Shown here: positions 1 through 9,090 of the stretch, in pieces
Numbering within the stretch: the first letter of the stretch is position 1
Layout: each line of letters starts with the position of its first letter
Assembly (NCBI RefSeq): GCF_003029735.1
Contig: NZ_KZ686268.1
Span: 1,413,769-1,477,768, forward strand
DNA length: 64,000 nucleotides
Reading direction: 5' to 3'
Source: Pedobacter yulinensis
Lineage (GTDB): Bacteria > Bacteroidota > Bacteroidia > Sphingobacteriales > Sphingobacteriaceae
Program-made: the position numbers and the translations under genes
Notes under the pieces: generated by a model
Database searches by the model: none
Told to the model about the DNA's origin: nothing
Seen by the model: only the letters and a program-made list of their open reading frames with translations

Positions 1-34
1 TCCGATATTCGTTTTAGCATAACCAAATATCCCA

Positions 35-622
35 ATGTCTATCATGCGTGCAGCCAGTGATACCGAACTGCTTGAGCTCCTTAAATCCGGCAGCAGCCGC
101 GCATTTACAGCGCTTTATAACCGCTATTGGGAAAAACTCTATATCACGGCATACCACCGCCTGGCCGATGAGACCGAGGCTGAAGAAGCCGTTCAGGATA
201 TCTTTACCGACCTCTGGTTGCGCCGCGAAACGCTGCAGCTAACCCATACCCTGAACACCTACCTTGCTGCCGCTGTCAAATACAGGATCATAGCAGCCCT
301 GGCTAGGAATAAGAAAAAACTGCAGTTTGCTGCCGAGCAGGCGCTTTCAGGCCCGGCCCTGCGCGATACGACCGAAGAATGGCTGCTGGAAAAGGAACTG
401 CAGGCGCAAATCCTGGCCTGTGTGGACCAGCTTCCTGAAAAATGCCGAATTGTGTTCCGGCTAAGCAGGGAGTTGGGCAAAAGTAATGCGGAGATCGCAG
501 CTGAGCTCGGTATTGCCCAGAAGACGGTTGAAGGCCATATGACCAGGGCTCTGCAGGAACTGCGCACTGCGCTGCAGGTCTCGGCGCCGGTACTGCTGGT
601 GCTCCTGAAAAAAATATTTTAA
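35..622 (+). CDS. ECF RNA polymerase sigma factor (FecI-like)
   Basis: This 195-residue protein is an extracytoplasmic-function sigma factor of the Bacteroidota FecI-like type. Region 2 lies at about residues 25-90, with the acidic helix containing EAVQDIFTDLWLR (51-63) typical of core-polymerase and -10 recognition. Region 4 lies at about 130-180 and ends in a helix-turn-helix (NAEIAAELGIAQKTVEGHM) for -35 recognition. The ATG at 35 was used; a second ATG at 44 is equally possible. The FecR-type anti-sigma gene follows after 53 bp, then susC with an STN domain. By analogy with Fec-type systems, the sigma factor should be released when the SusC receptor senses substrate, and should then transcribe the downstream susCD genes. 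The direct substrate cannot be read from the sequence. Confidence 0.93.
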   Translation: MSIMRAASDTELLELLKSGSSRAFTALYNRYWEKLYITAYHRLADETEAEEAVQDIFTDLWLRRETLQLTHTLNTYLAAAVKYRIIAALARNKKKLQFAAEQALSGPALRDTTEEWLLEKELQAQILACVDQLPEKCRIVFRLSRELGKSNAEIAAELGIAQKTVEGHMTRALQELRTALQVSAPVLLVLLKKIF

Positions 623-675
623 TTCTGAGCAAGGGTTCATGGCGGTTTGCACGACTATAAGGCAAACCAAATACT

Positions 676-1818
676 TTGAGCCAGAAAGATTCCCGTTATG
701 ATATCCATGACCTTTCCGATAAATTTCTGAAAGGTACGCTCAGCGAGGCCGAACGGGCCTGGTTTGAAGAATGGTACAGCAGTTTCGATGATTCCCTGCT
801 CGAAGTGTACGAGAGCCGGTATCCAAACAGGAAAACCCTGAGAAAAGCCATAAAGAAGCGCATACAGCTTGCAACTGCCTACAGCCCGAAGCAGCCTGTT
901 CTGCGCCGTTTGATGGGTTGGGTCGCCGCCGCTGCCGTGTTCATCATCGTAGGTTTTTCAGTTTTTCTTTTCACAACCTCTGAACCCGCAGTACAAAAAA
1001 CCGCGGCAATTGTACCCGGGCGGGACCAAGCTGTGCTGACACTTGCAAACGGCAAAACCATTGTACTCGACGCTGCAGCCGAGGGCAGGCTTGCCGAAGA
1101 ACAAGGAGTTGGCATTACGAAAACAGACAGCAGCATGATCAGTTATGATTTCCCGGCTGTCAACACCAAGGGCGCCCCGGCGGCTTACAACACGATCCGC
1201 ACACCGCGCGGCGGGCAATTCCGCCTTGGCCTGGCAGATGGAACAAAGATCTGGTTGAATTCTGACTCCTATGTACGCTTTCCGGTGAGCTTCGGGACAA
1301 AGGAACGCAGCATCGAGGCAGGCGGAGAAATCTACCTGGAAGTGGCGAAAGATGCTTCGCGCCGGTTTCTTGTAAAAACCGAGGGGCAGACCATACAGGT
1401 ACTCGGAACCCGGTTCAATATCAATGCCTATCCTGACGAACCGGAAACCCGGACCACCCTTTTCGAGGGAAGCGTGAAGCTTTCGGCAGGCCGGTCAGAC
1501 CTGGTGCTTAAACCAGGTCAGCAATCGGTGCTCCATGCCAACCGGGAACTGGAGATTGATCCGAATGCCGATATCGAAGTGGCCGGCGCCTGGAAGAATG
1601 GCTACTTTATGTTTGACAGGGAAGATATTCGTACGGCTATGCGTAAAATTGGCCGTTGGTATGATGTCGATGTCATTTACCAGGGTGTTGTGCCCGACGA
1701 TTGGCTGGGTGGTTCGATATCCCGGTATAAACGGGTAGAGGATGTACTGGCGAAACTGGAACTCACCGGTCAGTTCCGGTTCAAAATTGAAGGAAGGAGG
1801 GTGATCGTGATGCACTGA
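676..1818 (+). CDS. FecR-family anti-sigma factor
   Basis: This is a 380-residue inner-membrane anti-sigma protein. The cytoplasmic N-terminus (1-78) should hold the sigma factor. One membrane helix is visible at about 80-101 (WVAAAAVFIIVGFSVFLFT). The periplasmic FecR domain follows (about 175-270, around TPRGGQFRLGLADGTKIWLN), and a C-terminal DUF4974-like region (about 310-378) would contact the STN domain of SusC. The reading frame begins at a TTG codon (TTGAGCCAGAAAGAT) with no better in-frame ATG nearby, so the start is somewhat uncertain. It sits between the sigma gene and susC in the same orientation, the standard three-part signalling arrangement of Bacteroidota. Confidence 0.93.
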   Translation: MSQKDSRYDIHDLSDKFLKGTLSEAERAWFEEWYSSFDDSLLEVYESRYPNRKTLRKAIKKRIQLATAYSPKQPVLRRLMGWVAAAAVFIIVGFSVFLFTTSEPAVQKTAAIVPGRDQAVLTLANGKTIVLDAAAEGRLAEEQGVGITKTDSSMISYDFPAVNTKGAPAAYNTIRTPRGGQFRLGLADGTKIWLNSDSYVRFPVSFGTKERSIEAGGEIYLEVAKDASRRFLVKTEGQTIQVLGTRFNINAYPDEPETRTTLFEGSVKLSAGRSDLVLKPGQQSVLHANRELEIDPNADIEVAGAWKNGYFMFDREDIRTAMRKIGRWYDVDVIYQGVVPDDWLGGSISRYKRVEDVLAKLELTGQFRFKIEGRRVIVMH

Positions 1819-1911
1819 CCCCGACCAGAACCCTGAATACCCAGCAGCAGTTGCCGTTTATCGCCCGATAGCACTGCCGCGCTGTAAAACAACTAACCTA
1901 AAACAAAGTCT

Positions 1912-4900
1912 ATGAATTATCAACGTTTCAAAGGCGCCAAACCGGTGCCCGGCTCGCTATTGCCTTTATTTTCCTGGCAGGCGAATTCAAAAAAACTTAA
2001 AAAAATTACTTTGCGAATGAAGCTGACCCTTGCTTTCCTCGTACTTTCGCTTCTGCAGGTACAGGCCAACATCAGGGCACAGGGCATTAATCTCGACAAG
2101 CAGCACGCTACCCTGGAAACTGTATTCAAAGAAATCCGTAAACAAAGCGGGTACGACATCATTTACACCGGCAGCCTGGTTCGTAACCAGGGTCCGGTCA
2201 GTGTCAGGCTGCGCAATGCAACGGTACAGCAGGCCCTGAATGAAACCCTGAAAACAACACAGCTTACCTATACCGTCAGCGATCAGGCCATTGTGATCAG
2301 GCGTAAACCGCAGTCCGAACTGGTTGCCCCGGTTCCCGCCGCTATTCAGCAAGATGCCACGGGCGTTGTACTTGATGAAAACAATACGCCACTCCCCGGC
2401 GTAACGGTCAAGGAAGTGGGAACGACAAAGGTGGTGACCACCGACCAGGCCGGCAGATTTCGCATTGCGGTCGCCTCAGGTGCGCAGCTCGAATTCAGCT
2501 CGATAGGCTATAAAAGCAAGCGATTGGCCGCTGCAGCAAACATGCCGGCCGTCAAACTGGAGCCCAATGTTTCAGAGCTGAATGATGTGGTGGTGGTGGG
2601 TTATGGTACACTTGAGAAAAAAGACCTCACCAGTGCCGTATCCACGCTGAAGCAAAGGGATTTTGTTGCGGGTGCCGTGTCGCCGCTGGCGGCTATTCAG
2701 GGCAAGGTTCCCGGGCTGAATATTTCTTCGACCAATGGTACCGATCCGAACGCCGGAATCAGCCTGCAGCTGCGTGGCGTGAACTCGATCAATGCTGCCC
2801 AGGGCCCGCTTGTTGTGATAGACGGGGTGCCTGGCGGCGATATCAACTCTGTAGTTAAAGAAGACATTGAATCAATTAACGTGCTTCGCGACGCCTCGGC
2901 GGCGGCAATTTATGGTACCCGGGCTTCGGGGGGCGTGATCCTGATCACCACCAGACGGCCAAACAAAGGTCAGGCGCAGGTTTCATTAACATCAGAATAT
3001 TTCACCGAAACCATCCGCAAGCGGCCAGAAGTGTTGTCAGGCGATGAATTTGTCGCCAATAAACTCGGCGATGACCTGGGTGCCCGCACCGACTGGTACA
3101 AGGAAGTAACAAACAAAAACCCCTTCAGTCATCGCCAGGTGCTCAATGTTACCGGGGGTTCAGAAGATGCCAATGTTTATTTTACTTTGTTTAAACGTGG
3201 GGCAGAAGGCATAGCCATTGGCTCCAAGCGCGGTGAACTCGGCGGCAGGGTGAACACCAACTTCCGTTTTTTTGGCGGACGCGCAGAGCTGAATACAAAT
3301 ATTACCTACAACCAGGTCGACGCGGAGTTCAGCAACAACGACATTTTCAACATGGCCATGGTGCTGAATCCAACGACACCGGTATATGATGCTTCAGACA
3401 TCACGGGGTACAATATCCTGGTTGGAGGCTACGACTACTGGAACCCCGTTGCCGAAGTACGGTTGCGCAGCGACAAACAACAGTACCGTTACCTGCTGGC
3501 CAACAGCACGCTGAAAGTGAACCTGACGAAAGATCTTTTTACCTCGGCAACTGTTGGCGTGAAAAGCAACAACCAGCATGGTATGTTCTACCGATCTGCG
3601 CAGCACCGCGAGTCGCGGCTGAATGGTGTAGACGGGTACGCCAGCCAGAGCTATGGCCGCAACGAAGACCGGATCTTTGAATGGAGCGCCACTTTCAACA
3701 AACGTTTTGGCAGCCACAGCATCAATGCGGTTGGCGGCTACAGCTACCAGGATTTCAACGGCCAGGGCTTTTCAGCAAACAACTCAGATTTCCCAGTCGA
3801 TGGTATTCGTGAACATGATATGGGCAGCGGAACCTTTTTGGTCGACGGACGGGCCGGAATTGGTTCTTACAAGAACCCTTCGGTAAAACTGGCTGCATTT
3901 TTCGGACGCATTAACTATTCGTTCAGGGACCGCTATATTGTAACCGCAACCGTTCGGCATGAGGGTTCGTCTAAATTTGCCCCGGGCCGGCGCTGGGGTA
4001 CCTTTCCCGGTCTTTCTGCCGCCTGGCGCGCTTCGGAGGAAGACTTCGTCAAAAACCTGAACGTTTTCAGTGACCTGAAATTCCGCGCAGCCTACGGCGA
4101 GACCGGTAATGAAGGTTTCAACGCCAATGTGGCCACGCGCATGTATGGCGCAGATACCTGGTTCCTCGTAAACGGCAACTGGATCAGAACCTATGGCGTA
4201 ATGCACAACCAGAATGCCGACATCAGGTGGGAAGTAAAAAAGGAATTGAATGCAGGCCTGGACTTTGGCTTCTTTAATCAGCGCCTGACTGGCCGGTTCG
4301 ATTATTATAAAAGGCGGGTCGAAAACATGATTTACGACATCTCGGTATCCCAGCCTCCTGCCATTCATGATAAAACTACGGTTAACATCGGCAGCCTGGA
4401 AAATTACGGTTACGAGCTTGAACTCAACTATAGAGTTGTGCAGAAAAATGACTTCAATTATTCTACGAGTCTGGTCGCCTCGCACAACAGAAGTGTGCTG
4501 CGGTCCCTGTCCGGTAACCTGACCTTTGCCGACCGCAAGTCGTTCCCGGCACCGGGCAGTCCCGGCGAAGCTGTGCGCCTGTTTCCGGGTCAGGACATCG
4601 GCCGCTTCTTCATCTGGCAGTTTGCCGGCTTCACACCTGAAGGCAAGTGGATGCTGTACGACAAAGACGGTGTAGCCTTTGATGTGTCTAAACGGAACAA
4701 GGCAAATGCCGATAAACGTTTTATTGGCAATGCCATCCCGAAAGTTCAGCTTTCCTGGAACCATACATTTACCTATAAAAACTGGGATGCAAGCATTTAC
4801 ATGCGCAGCTGGCTAGGTTATGATGTGTTCAACATGATTAATATGTACTACAGCCTGCCCAACGTGCGCGGTCAGAATGTATTGAAACAGGCATTTGACA

Positions 4901-5187
4901 AACACCGGAATGTAACGGGCGAGAAGGAGCTCAGCGATTACTGGCTTGAAAAGGGCGATTTCCTGAAGCTTGATGCATTGAGCATTGGTTATACCTTTAG
5001 CCAGAAGCTGATCAAGCCAGTCAAGACGCTGAGGCTGTACGCCGCCGGCCGCGACCTGCTCGTCTTTACCAAATATACCGGGCTAGACCCCGAAGTGAAC
5101 ATCAACGGCCTGGAGCCCGGATTTGAGGAGCGCAATACATATCCCAAAACCCGCACGTTTAACCTGGGTCTTCAGGCAACCTTTTAA
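1912..5187 (+). CDS. SusC/RagA-family TonB-dependent outer-membrane transporter with STN signalling domain
   Basis: This is a 1091-residue outer-membrane receptor. A long basic leader precedes a signal helix (about 36-57, MKLTLAFLVLSLLQVQANIRAQ), and the real start could be the internal ATG at 2017. An STN (secretin/TonB N-terminal) domain is at about 60-112, a carboxypeptidase-regulatory-like beta domain (GVVLDENNTPLPGVTVKE) at about 150-225, then the SusC signature VVVVGYGTLEKKDLTSAV leading into the plug. The rest is a 22-strand-type barrel ending in phenylalanine. The STN domain means that uptake is coupled to the upstream sigma/anti-sigma pair. Downstream, susD starts 6 bp after the stop. 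No glycoside hydrolase is adjacent, so the ligand need not be a glycan. Confidence 0.96.
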   Translation: MNYQRFKGAKPVPGSLLPLFSWQANSKKLKKITLRMKLTLAFLVLSLLQVQANIRAQGINLDKQHATLETVFKEIRKQSGYDIIYTGSLVRNQGPVSVRLRNATVQQALNETLKTTQLTYTVSDQAIVIRRKPQSELVAPVPAAIQQDATGVVLDENNTPLPGVTVKEVGTTKVVTTDQAGRFRIAVASGAQLEFSSIGYKSKRLAAAANMPAVKLEPNVSELNDVVVVGYGTLEKKDLTSAVSTLKQRDFVAGAVSPLAAIQGKVPGLNISSTNGTDPNAGISLQLRGVNSINAAQGPLVVIDGVPGGDINSVVKEDIESINVLRDASAAAIYGTRASGGVILITTRRPNKGQAQVSLTSEYFTETIRKRPEVLSGDEFVANKLGDDLGARTDWYKEVTNKNPFSHRQVLNVTGGSEDANVYFTLFKRGAEGIAIGSKRGELGGRVNTNFRFFGGRAELNTNITYNQVDAEFSNNDIFNMAMVLNPTTPVYDASDITGYNILVGGYDYWNPVAEVRLRSDKQQYRYLLANSTLKVNLTKDLFTSATVGVKSNNQHGMFYRSAQHRESRLNGVDGYASQSYGRNEDRIFEWSATFNKRFGSHSINAVGGYSYQDFNGQGFSANNSDFPVDGIREHDMGSGTFLVDGRAGIGSYKNPSVKLAAFFGRINYSFRDRYIVTATVRHEGSSKFAPGRRWGTFPGLSAAWRASEEDFVKNLNVFSDLKFRAAYGETGNEGFNANVATRMYGADTWFLVNGNWIRTYGVMHNQNADIRWEVKKELNAGLDFGFFNQRLTGRFDYYKRRVENMIYDISVSQPPAIHDKTTVNIGSLENYGYELELNYRVVQKNDFNYSTSLVASHNRSVLRSLSGNLTFADRKSFPAPGSPGEAVRLFPGQDIGRFFIWQFAGFTPEGKWMLYDKDGVAFDVSKRNKANADKRFIGNAIPKVQLSWNHTFTYKNWDASIYMRSWLGYDVFNMINMYYSLPNVRGQNVLKQAFDKHRNVTGEKELSDYWLEKGDFLKLDALSIGYTFSQKLIKPVKTLRLYAAGRDLLVFTKYTGLDPEVNINGLEPGFEERNTYPKTRTFNLGLQATF

Positions 5188-5192
5188 CTACC

Positions 5193-6875
5193 ATGAATAT
5201 GAAAAAACTTATTTACCTATTGGCCGCTTTCCTGTTCATCGTTCAGGGCGGCTGTACCAAACTGGACCAGGAGTTTTACAGCCAGGTTACACCAGAAACG
5301 TTCTTTCAAAGTGAGAAAGATATTCTCGCAGCACTGAACCGTCCGTTTACACATGCACGCTGGTACATGGGCGCTGACCGCTGGAAATTACAGGAATGCG
5401 CTGCCGACGCGTTCGCCATTACCACCAAGGGCCGGCATTGGTACAATGGCGGGGAAAATGAACGTTACCATTACCACCGGTGGACAGCCGATGAAAACTG
5501 GGTATGGCAGACCTGGCGCGGCACCCTGATGGGAATTTCGCTGGCGCTGGATGCAAAGAATGACCTGACTAAACTCGATTACGGCCGGTTTGCGCTTACC
5601 CAGGCAGACAAAGACGCGCACATCAGTCAGCTGAACACGCTGATTGCATATTTCTACCTCCGCGGCCTCGATTTCTTTGGAGGCCTGCCGGTTTTCACCT
5701 CGCTTGATCAGGGTGCCTTGCCACGCAGCACAGATCAGGAGGTCTTTAACCACATTGAAGGCCTGCTAAAAGAAGCCATGACCAAACTTCCCGGCAAAAC
5801 GGGTGGGCAGCGTGAAGAAGGTGTGCTCAGGCAGGGAGCTGCAGCAGCCATGCTGGCACAGCTGTATTTTAATGCAGAAGCCTACATCCGTAAGCCCATG
5901 TATGCGGAGTGTATGCAGCTTTGCCGGGAAATCGTAGATGGCAAATACGGTCCCTACAGCCTGGACGCCGCGTGGAATGGTCCGCATGGATTTAAGAACG
6001 ACCAGTCGCCCGAAATTATCTGGTCCATCCCCTCTGAATTCAACAAACTCCAGTACGACTGGTTCTTTGCAGATTTTTACCATTACAATACGCGGCAGTT
6101 CTTTGATACCGATATGGGTGCAAATAATGGCCTCCACCTGACACCTTCCCGGGCGCCCGATAGCTCACTTTATACCACCCGGCTGGGTAATCCTTACGAA
6201 AAGTTTGCGCCGACCGACCTGCGCAAGCAGGTATACCGCTACCTGGGAAGCGGCAATTATGAAGGTATGTTTATCAACGGACCGATGCTGACACGTGCCG
6301 GTGCAACAATAAAAGGGGGAGAAGAATACAAAGATCAGCCGCTTGTCTTCCGCGATCAGGTGGCCCGGTTCTCGGAAGTAGGGCCAGGTAAAAAGTATGC
6401 ATCTATTTCAAACCTGACCTCCAGGATGTCTGACGGGGAAGAGAATACCGGTGTGCGTCTTGTTAAAGTGCCGATCCCGCCGCTCGCCGAAAACACGCTG
6501 CGCTGGGGCGCGGATATGCCGGTTATTCGCCTGGCAGAAATTTATTACATGCTTGCCGAATGCCAGTGGCGCAGTGGCGATGCAGGCAGCGCAGCAACCC
6601 TGATCAACGCGGTCAGAAAGCGCAATTTTCCCGGTGGTGTCGACCCCAATCCCGCTACGGCGGCAAACCTGGACGCCTACCGCTTCCTGGACGAATGGCT
6701 CGTCGAGTTTCTCGGCGAAGGCCGGCGGCGTACCGACCTCATCAGGTGGAAGAAATTTACTACCGAGGCCTGGTGGGACCACACACCTTCAGGATCTGAA
6801 CATCTGAACCGGTTTCCTGTACCCACCCAGGCCATATCCGGCAACAACAGCCTGAAGCAAAATCCTGGTTATTGA
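5193..6875 (+). CDS. SusD/RagB-family substrate-binding outer-membrane lipoprotein
   Basis: This 560-residue lipoprotein forms the lid of the SusC transporter. The signal peptide ends in a lipobox with Cys21 (IVQGGC). The N-terminal tetratricopeptide-like SusD region covers about 21-220 and the RagB/SusD C-terminal region about 330-560, ending in LKQNPGY, a tail seen in many SusD proteins. It begins 6 bp after susC and is clearly co-transcribed. A GC-rich hairpin followed by a T-run at 6901-6938 ends the transcript. There are two possible starts two codons apart (5193, 5199); the second gives the cleaner MKKLIYLLAAFLF signal. Confidence 0.95.
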   Translation: MNMKKLIYLLAAFLFIVQGGCTKLDQEFYSQVTPETFFQSEKDILAALNRPFTHARWYMGADRWKLQECAADAFAITTKGRHWYNGGENERYHYHRWTADENWVWQTWRGTLMGISLALDAKNDLTKLDYGRFALTQADKDAHISQLNTLIAYFYLRGLDFFGGLPVFTSLDQGALPRSTDQEVFNHIEGLLKEAMTKLPGKTGGQREEGVLRQGAAAAMLAQLYFNAEAYIRKPMYAECMQLCREIVDGKYGPYSLDAAWNGPHGFKNDQSPEIIWSIPSEFNKLQYDWFFADFYHYNTRQFFDTDMGANNGLHLTPSRAPDSSLYTTRLGNPYEKFAPTDLRKQVYRYLGSGNYEGMFINGPMLTRAGATIKGGEEYKDQPLVFRDQVARFSEVGPGKKYASISNLTSRMSDGEENTGVRLVKVPIPPLAENTLRWGADMPVIRLAEIYYMLAECQWRSGDAGSAATLINAVRKRNFPGGVDPNPATAANLDAYRFLDEWLVEFLGEGRRRTDLIRWKKFTTEAWWDHTPSGSEHLNRFPVPTQAISGNNSLKQNPGY

Positions 6876-6900
6876 TCATCCCGATTGTCCTTGCCAGAGA

Positions 6901-6938
6901 GCCCCGCAGACCAGAAATGGCTGCGGGCTTCTTTTTTA
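6901..6938 (+). terminator. Rho-independent terminator after susD
   Basis: CCCGCAG (6903-6909) pairs with CTGCGGG (6921-6927) and is followed by a pyrimidine/T-rich run. It closes the sigma-FecR-SusCD transcription unit. The following 75 bp are strongly AT-rich and probably carry the promoter of the next gene. Confidence 0.8.
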
Positions 6939-7115
6939 CTGCAAATACAGGTCTTATTTAATAATTTCATAACATTTATTTTTGTTGATTTTTAAATTTC
7001 AATTTGTTAAATTTAATTTAGTGTCTGCTGCATTTGATTGGAGGCTGGTAACATGACACGACTGCAGGCTGTTTTATGGGCCTGTTCTGAATCTTGTCAC
7101 CAATCCAAATCAAAT

Positions 7116-8984
7116 ATGAAAATCACTCCCTTTTTTCAGTCTATCCGGGGCGCGGCCAAACCGGCCGTTTTCCTGGTCATTTTCGCGCTTGCAGGCTTGA
7201 GCAGCTGCAAACGGCAAGAGACCGGCTCACCAGCATCGGTTTCGCTGCCAAAACCGGAATCGATGGCATTGGTCCGCATTGCCGGGCAAACGCCATTCAA
7301 GGTCCTGTCTTTTAATGTGCGCCACAATGCTGCCGGCGATCCGCAGAGCATCACCGAACGCCAAGGGATCATCAGGCAGGTTATTGTAGACAATTCGCCC
7401 GATGTTTTTGGTCTGCAGGAATTCTCAGACAACGATTTCGAAACCTGGTTCAGGGAGCAGATGGCAGCCCTCGGTTACGGGGAATATTACGATACGGCGA
7501 TAACCGGTAGCCCGAAAGCTATTTTTTTTAAGAACAGCCGGTTTACCAAAACAGGTAGCGGTACAATGGATATTGGTCCGAGCAATACGGGCACCTGGGT
7601 CATTTTGCAGGATAAGACCAATAACCGAAGATATTTTATCAGCAACAGCCACTGGCAGTTTGACTCGGTGGCGGTACGCATTGAGAACGCAGAAAAACTG
7701 GTAGCCGGCATTACGGCAGCCAATACTGAAAACCTGCCGAAGATCGTCTTCGGCGATTTCAATGCCATTCCGGGTACAACTGAGATCGGAATTTTAAAAA
7801 GCGGCTTGGATGTAGTCGATGCCCTGGGCGACAGTGAAGGCGAACCGACGTTTCATGGGTGGACAGCAACCGGTACCAAAAAACTGGACTGGGTCATGAG
7901 CGACCGGGCCATGGCTTTCACTACGTTCAAGGTGATTAAAACCAGTTACAATGGCTTCTGGCCCTCAGACCACTGGCCCGTTATGGCCACCTATATTCCC
8001 GCCGTTTTGGGTGGTCCGCATGCCGATGCAAACGGGTTGAGCACCGTTGCCAGCACGAATTTCTATTTTGCCGATGTAAACGGCGATGATAAAGCTGATA
8101 AAATTTACTGGCGTTACAATTATGACGGTGGTACCCCGCAAATCTATCTTTCTAACGGCAACGGCACTTTCGCTTCGCCGGCCATAAAACATCCGGCAGG
8201 CGCTTCGACGCTGCAGAGCACCCGGTATCACTATGCAGATATTAACGGTGATGGTAAGGATGATCAGATCGTCTGGGACCCGACACTGTATTCAGGTCGC
8301 ACACGGGTATTCCTCGCCACGTCGGCGGGCAATTTCAGCACGACCGCGATCGAAAATCCAGAAGGGACAAGTGCGGGCAGCACTACCGTGTTCCATTTCG
8401 CTGATGTGAACGGCGACAGCAAAGCCGATAAGATCTATTGGAACGCCAGTTTCGACTCAGGTAAAACCAGGGTTTACCTGGCCACGGCAAATGGCAGTTT
8501 CGATTCATCAGTCGTTGCGGGGCCAGAAGGTGCCAGCACGACTGCCGGGACTATCTTTTATTATGCTGACCTGAACCGCGACAGCCGGATGGACAAAATG
8601 CGCTGGCACCCGTCATTGAACTCGGGCAAGGTAATGGTATACCTGTCTGATGGCGACGGAACCTTTACGGCTGCTGCAGGCTTCAGCGATTCGGGCGCAA
8701 GCAGCGGCCTGGCCTCGACCGTATTCTATTTTGCTGACATAAACGGCGACGGGCGGGCCGAAAAGATCTACTGGAACCCGTCAAACTACCTTGGCAAGGT
8801 CAAGGTTTATTACGCAACGGCATCAAACACGTTTGATGGCCCGGTTTATTCCTTGCGCGGAACTTCACAGAGTGAAAATACAAGGTTTTACTTTGCAGAT
8901 ATCACCGGCGATGCGCATGCTGACCAGGTACGCTGGAACCCGGGAGAAAACAGCGGTGAACTGCGCAATTATTTCGCCTACTAG
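7116..8984 (+). CDS. Surface lipoprotein: endonuclease/exonuclease/phosphatase domain plus six VCBS/FG-GAP-like repeats
   Basis: The predicted 622-residue protein starts at the ATG of MKITPFFQ (7116), because this gives a proper signal peptide and lipobox (GLSSC, Cys31). An upstream in-frame ATG at 7038 would bury it. Residues about 55-300 form an endonuclease/exonuclease/phosphatase (DNase I-like) domain with the motifs FNVRHN, GLQEF, GDFNAIPG (213-220) and SDHWPV (284-289), the usual metal and catalytic residues. From nucleotide 8061 on come six repeats of the FYFADVNGDDKADKIYW type, each exactly 55 residues, with calcium-loop-like DVNGD motifs as in VCBS/FG-GAP proteins. The likely role is a surface phosphoesterase or nuclease that feeds the neighbouring SusCD pair. 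The substrate (nucleic acid, inositol phosphate or phospholipid) is not determined. Confidence 0.85.
   Translation: MKITPFFQSIRGAAKPAVFLVIFALAGLSSCKRQETGSPASVSLPKPESMALVRIAGQTPFKVLSFNVRHNAAGDPQSITERQGIIRQVIVDNSPDVFGLQEFSDNDFETWFREQMAALGYGEYYDTAITGSPKAIFFKNSRFTKTGSGTMDIGPSNTGTWVILQDKTNNRRYFISNSHWQFDSVAVRIENAEKLVAGITAANTENLPKIVFGDFNAIPGTTEIGILKSGLDVVDALGDSEGEPTFHGWTATGTKKLDWVMSDRAMAFTTFKVIKTSYNGFWPSDHWPVMATYIPAVLGGPHADANGLSTVASTNFYFADVNGDDKADKIYWRYNYDGGTPQIYLSNGNGTFASPAIKHPAGASTLQSTRYHYADINGDGKDDQIVWDPTLYSGRTRVFLATSAGNFSTTAIENPEGTSAGSTTVFHFADVNGDSKADKIYWNASFDSGKTRVYLATANGSFDSSVVAGPEGASTTAGTIFYYADLNRDSRMDKMRWHPSLNSGKVMVYLSDGDGTFTAAAGFSDSGASSGLASTVFYFADINGDGRAEKIYWNPSNYLGKVKVYYATASNTFDGPVYSLRGTSQSENTRFYFADITGDAHADQVRWNPGENSGELRNYFAY
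8061..8984 (+). repeat. Six tandem 165-bp coding repeats (55-residue VCBS/FG-GAP-like units)
   Basis: Equivalent F/Y-x-F/Y-A-D motifs begin at 8061, 8226, 8391, 8556, 8721 and 8886, an exact 165-bp period with no indels. The last unit is cut short by the stop codon after 33 codons. Each unit has a (V/I/L)N(G/R)D(G/S/D)-type acidic loop followed by a (I/M/V)-x-W strand and a second half around VYLATANGSF. DNA identity between units is only moderate, so this is an old protein-level repeat and not a recent slippage product. Confidence 0.9.
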
Positions 8985-8993
8985 ATACGCCGC

Positions 8994-9029
8994 CCGGCAG
9001 GATGACAACGCGCATCCTGCCGGTTTTTT
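8994..9029 (+). terminator. Rho-independent terminator
   Basis: Perfect 11-bp stem CCGGCAGGATG (8994-9004) / CATCCTGCCGG (9013-9023) followed by six T. It separates the repeat-bearing phosphoesterase from the peptidase gene, so these two are probably separate transcripts. A TAAATTTG box at 9055-9062 may be the -7 element of the peptidase promoter. Confidence 0.92.
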
Positions 9030-9090
9030 ACAAGAACTCAGGCCTTTTGTTGTGTAAATTTGGAATAAAGGTCAGCAGCAGAGACAGCTT

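Noticed and set aside
3784..4764. 326-codon antisense frame inside susC
   Set aside because: It is fully inside a strong SusC frame and its product has no domain pattern; an effect of codon bias in the sense gene.
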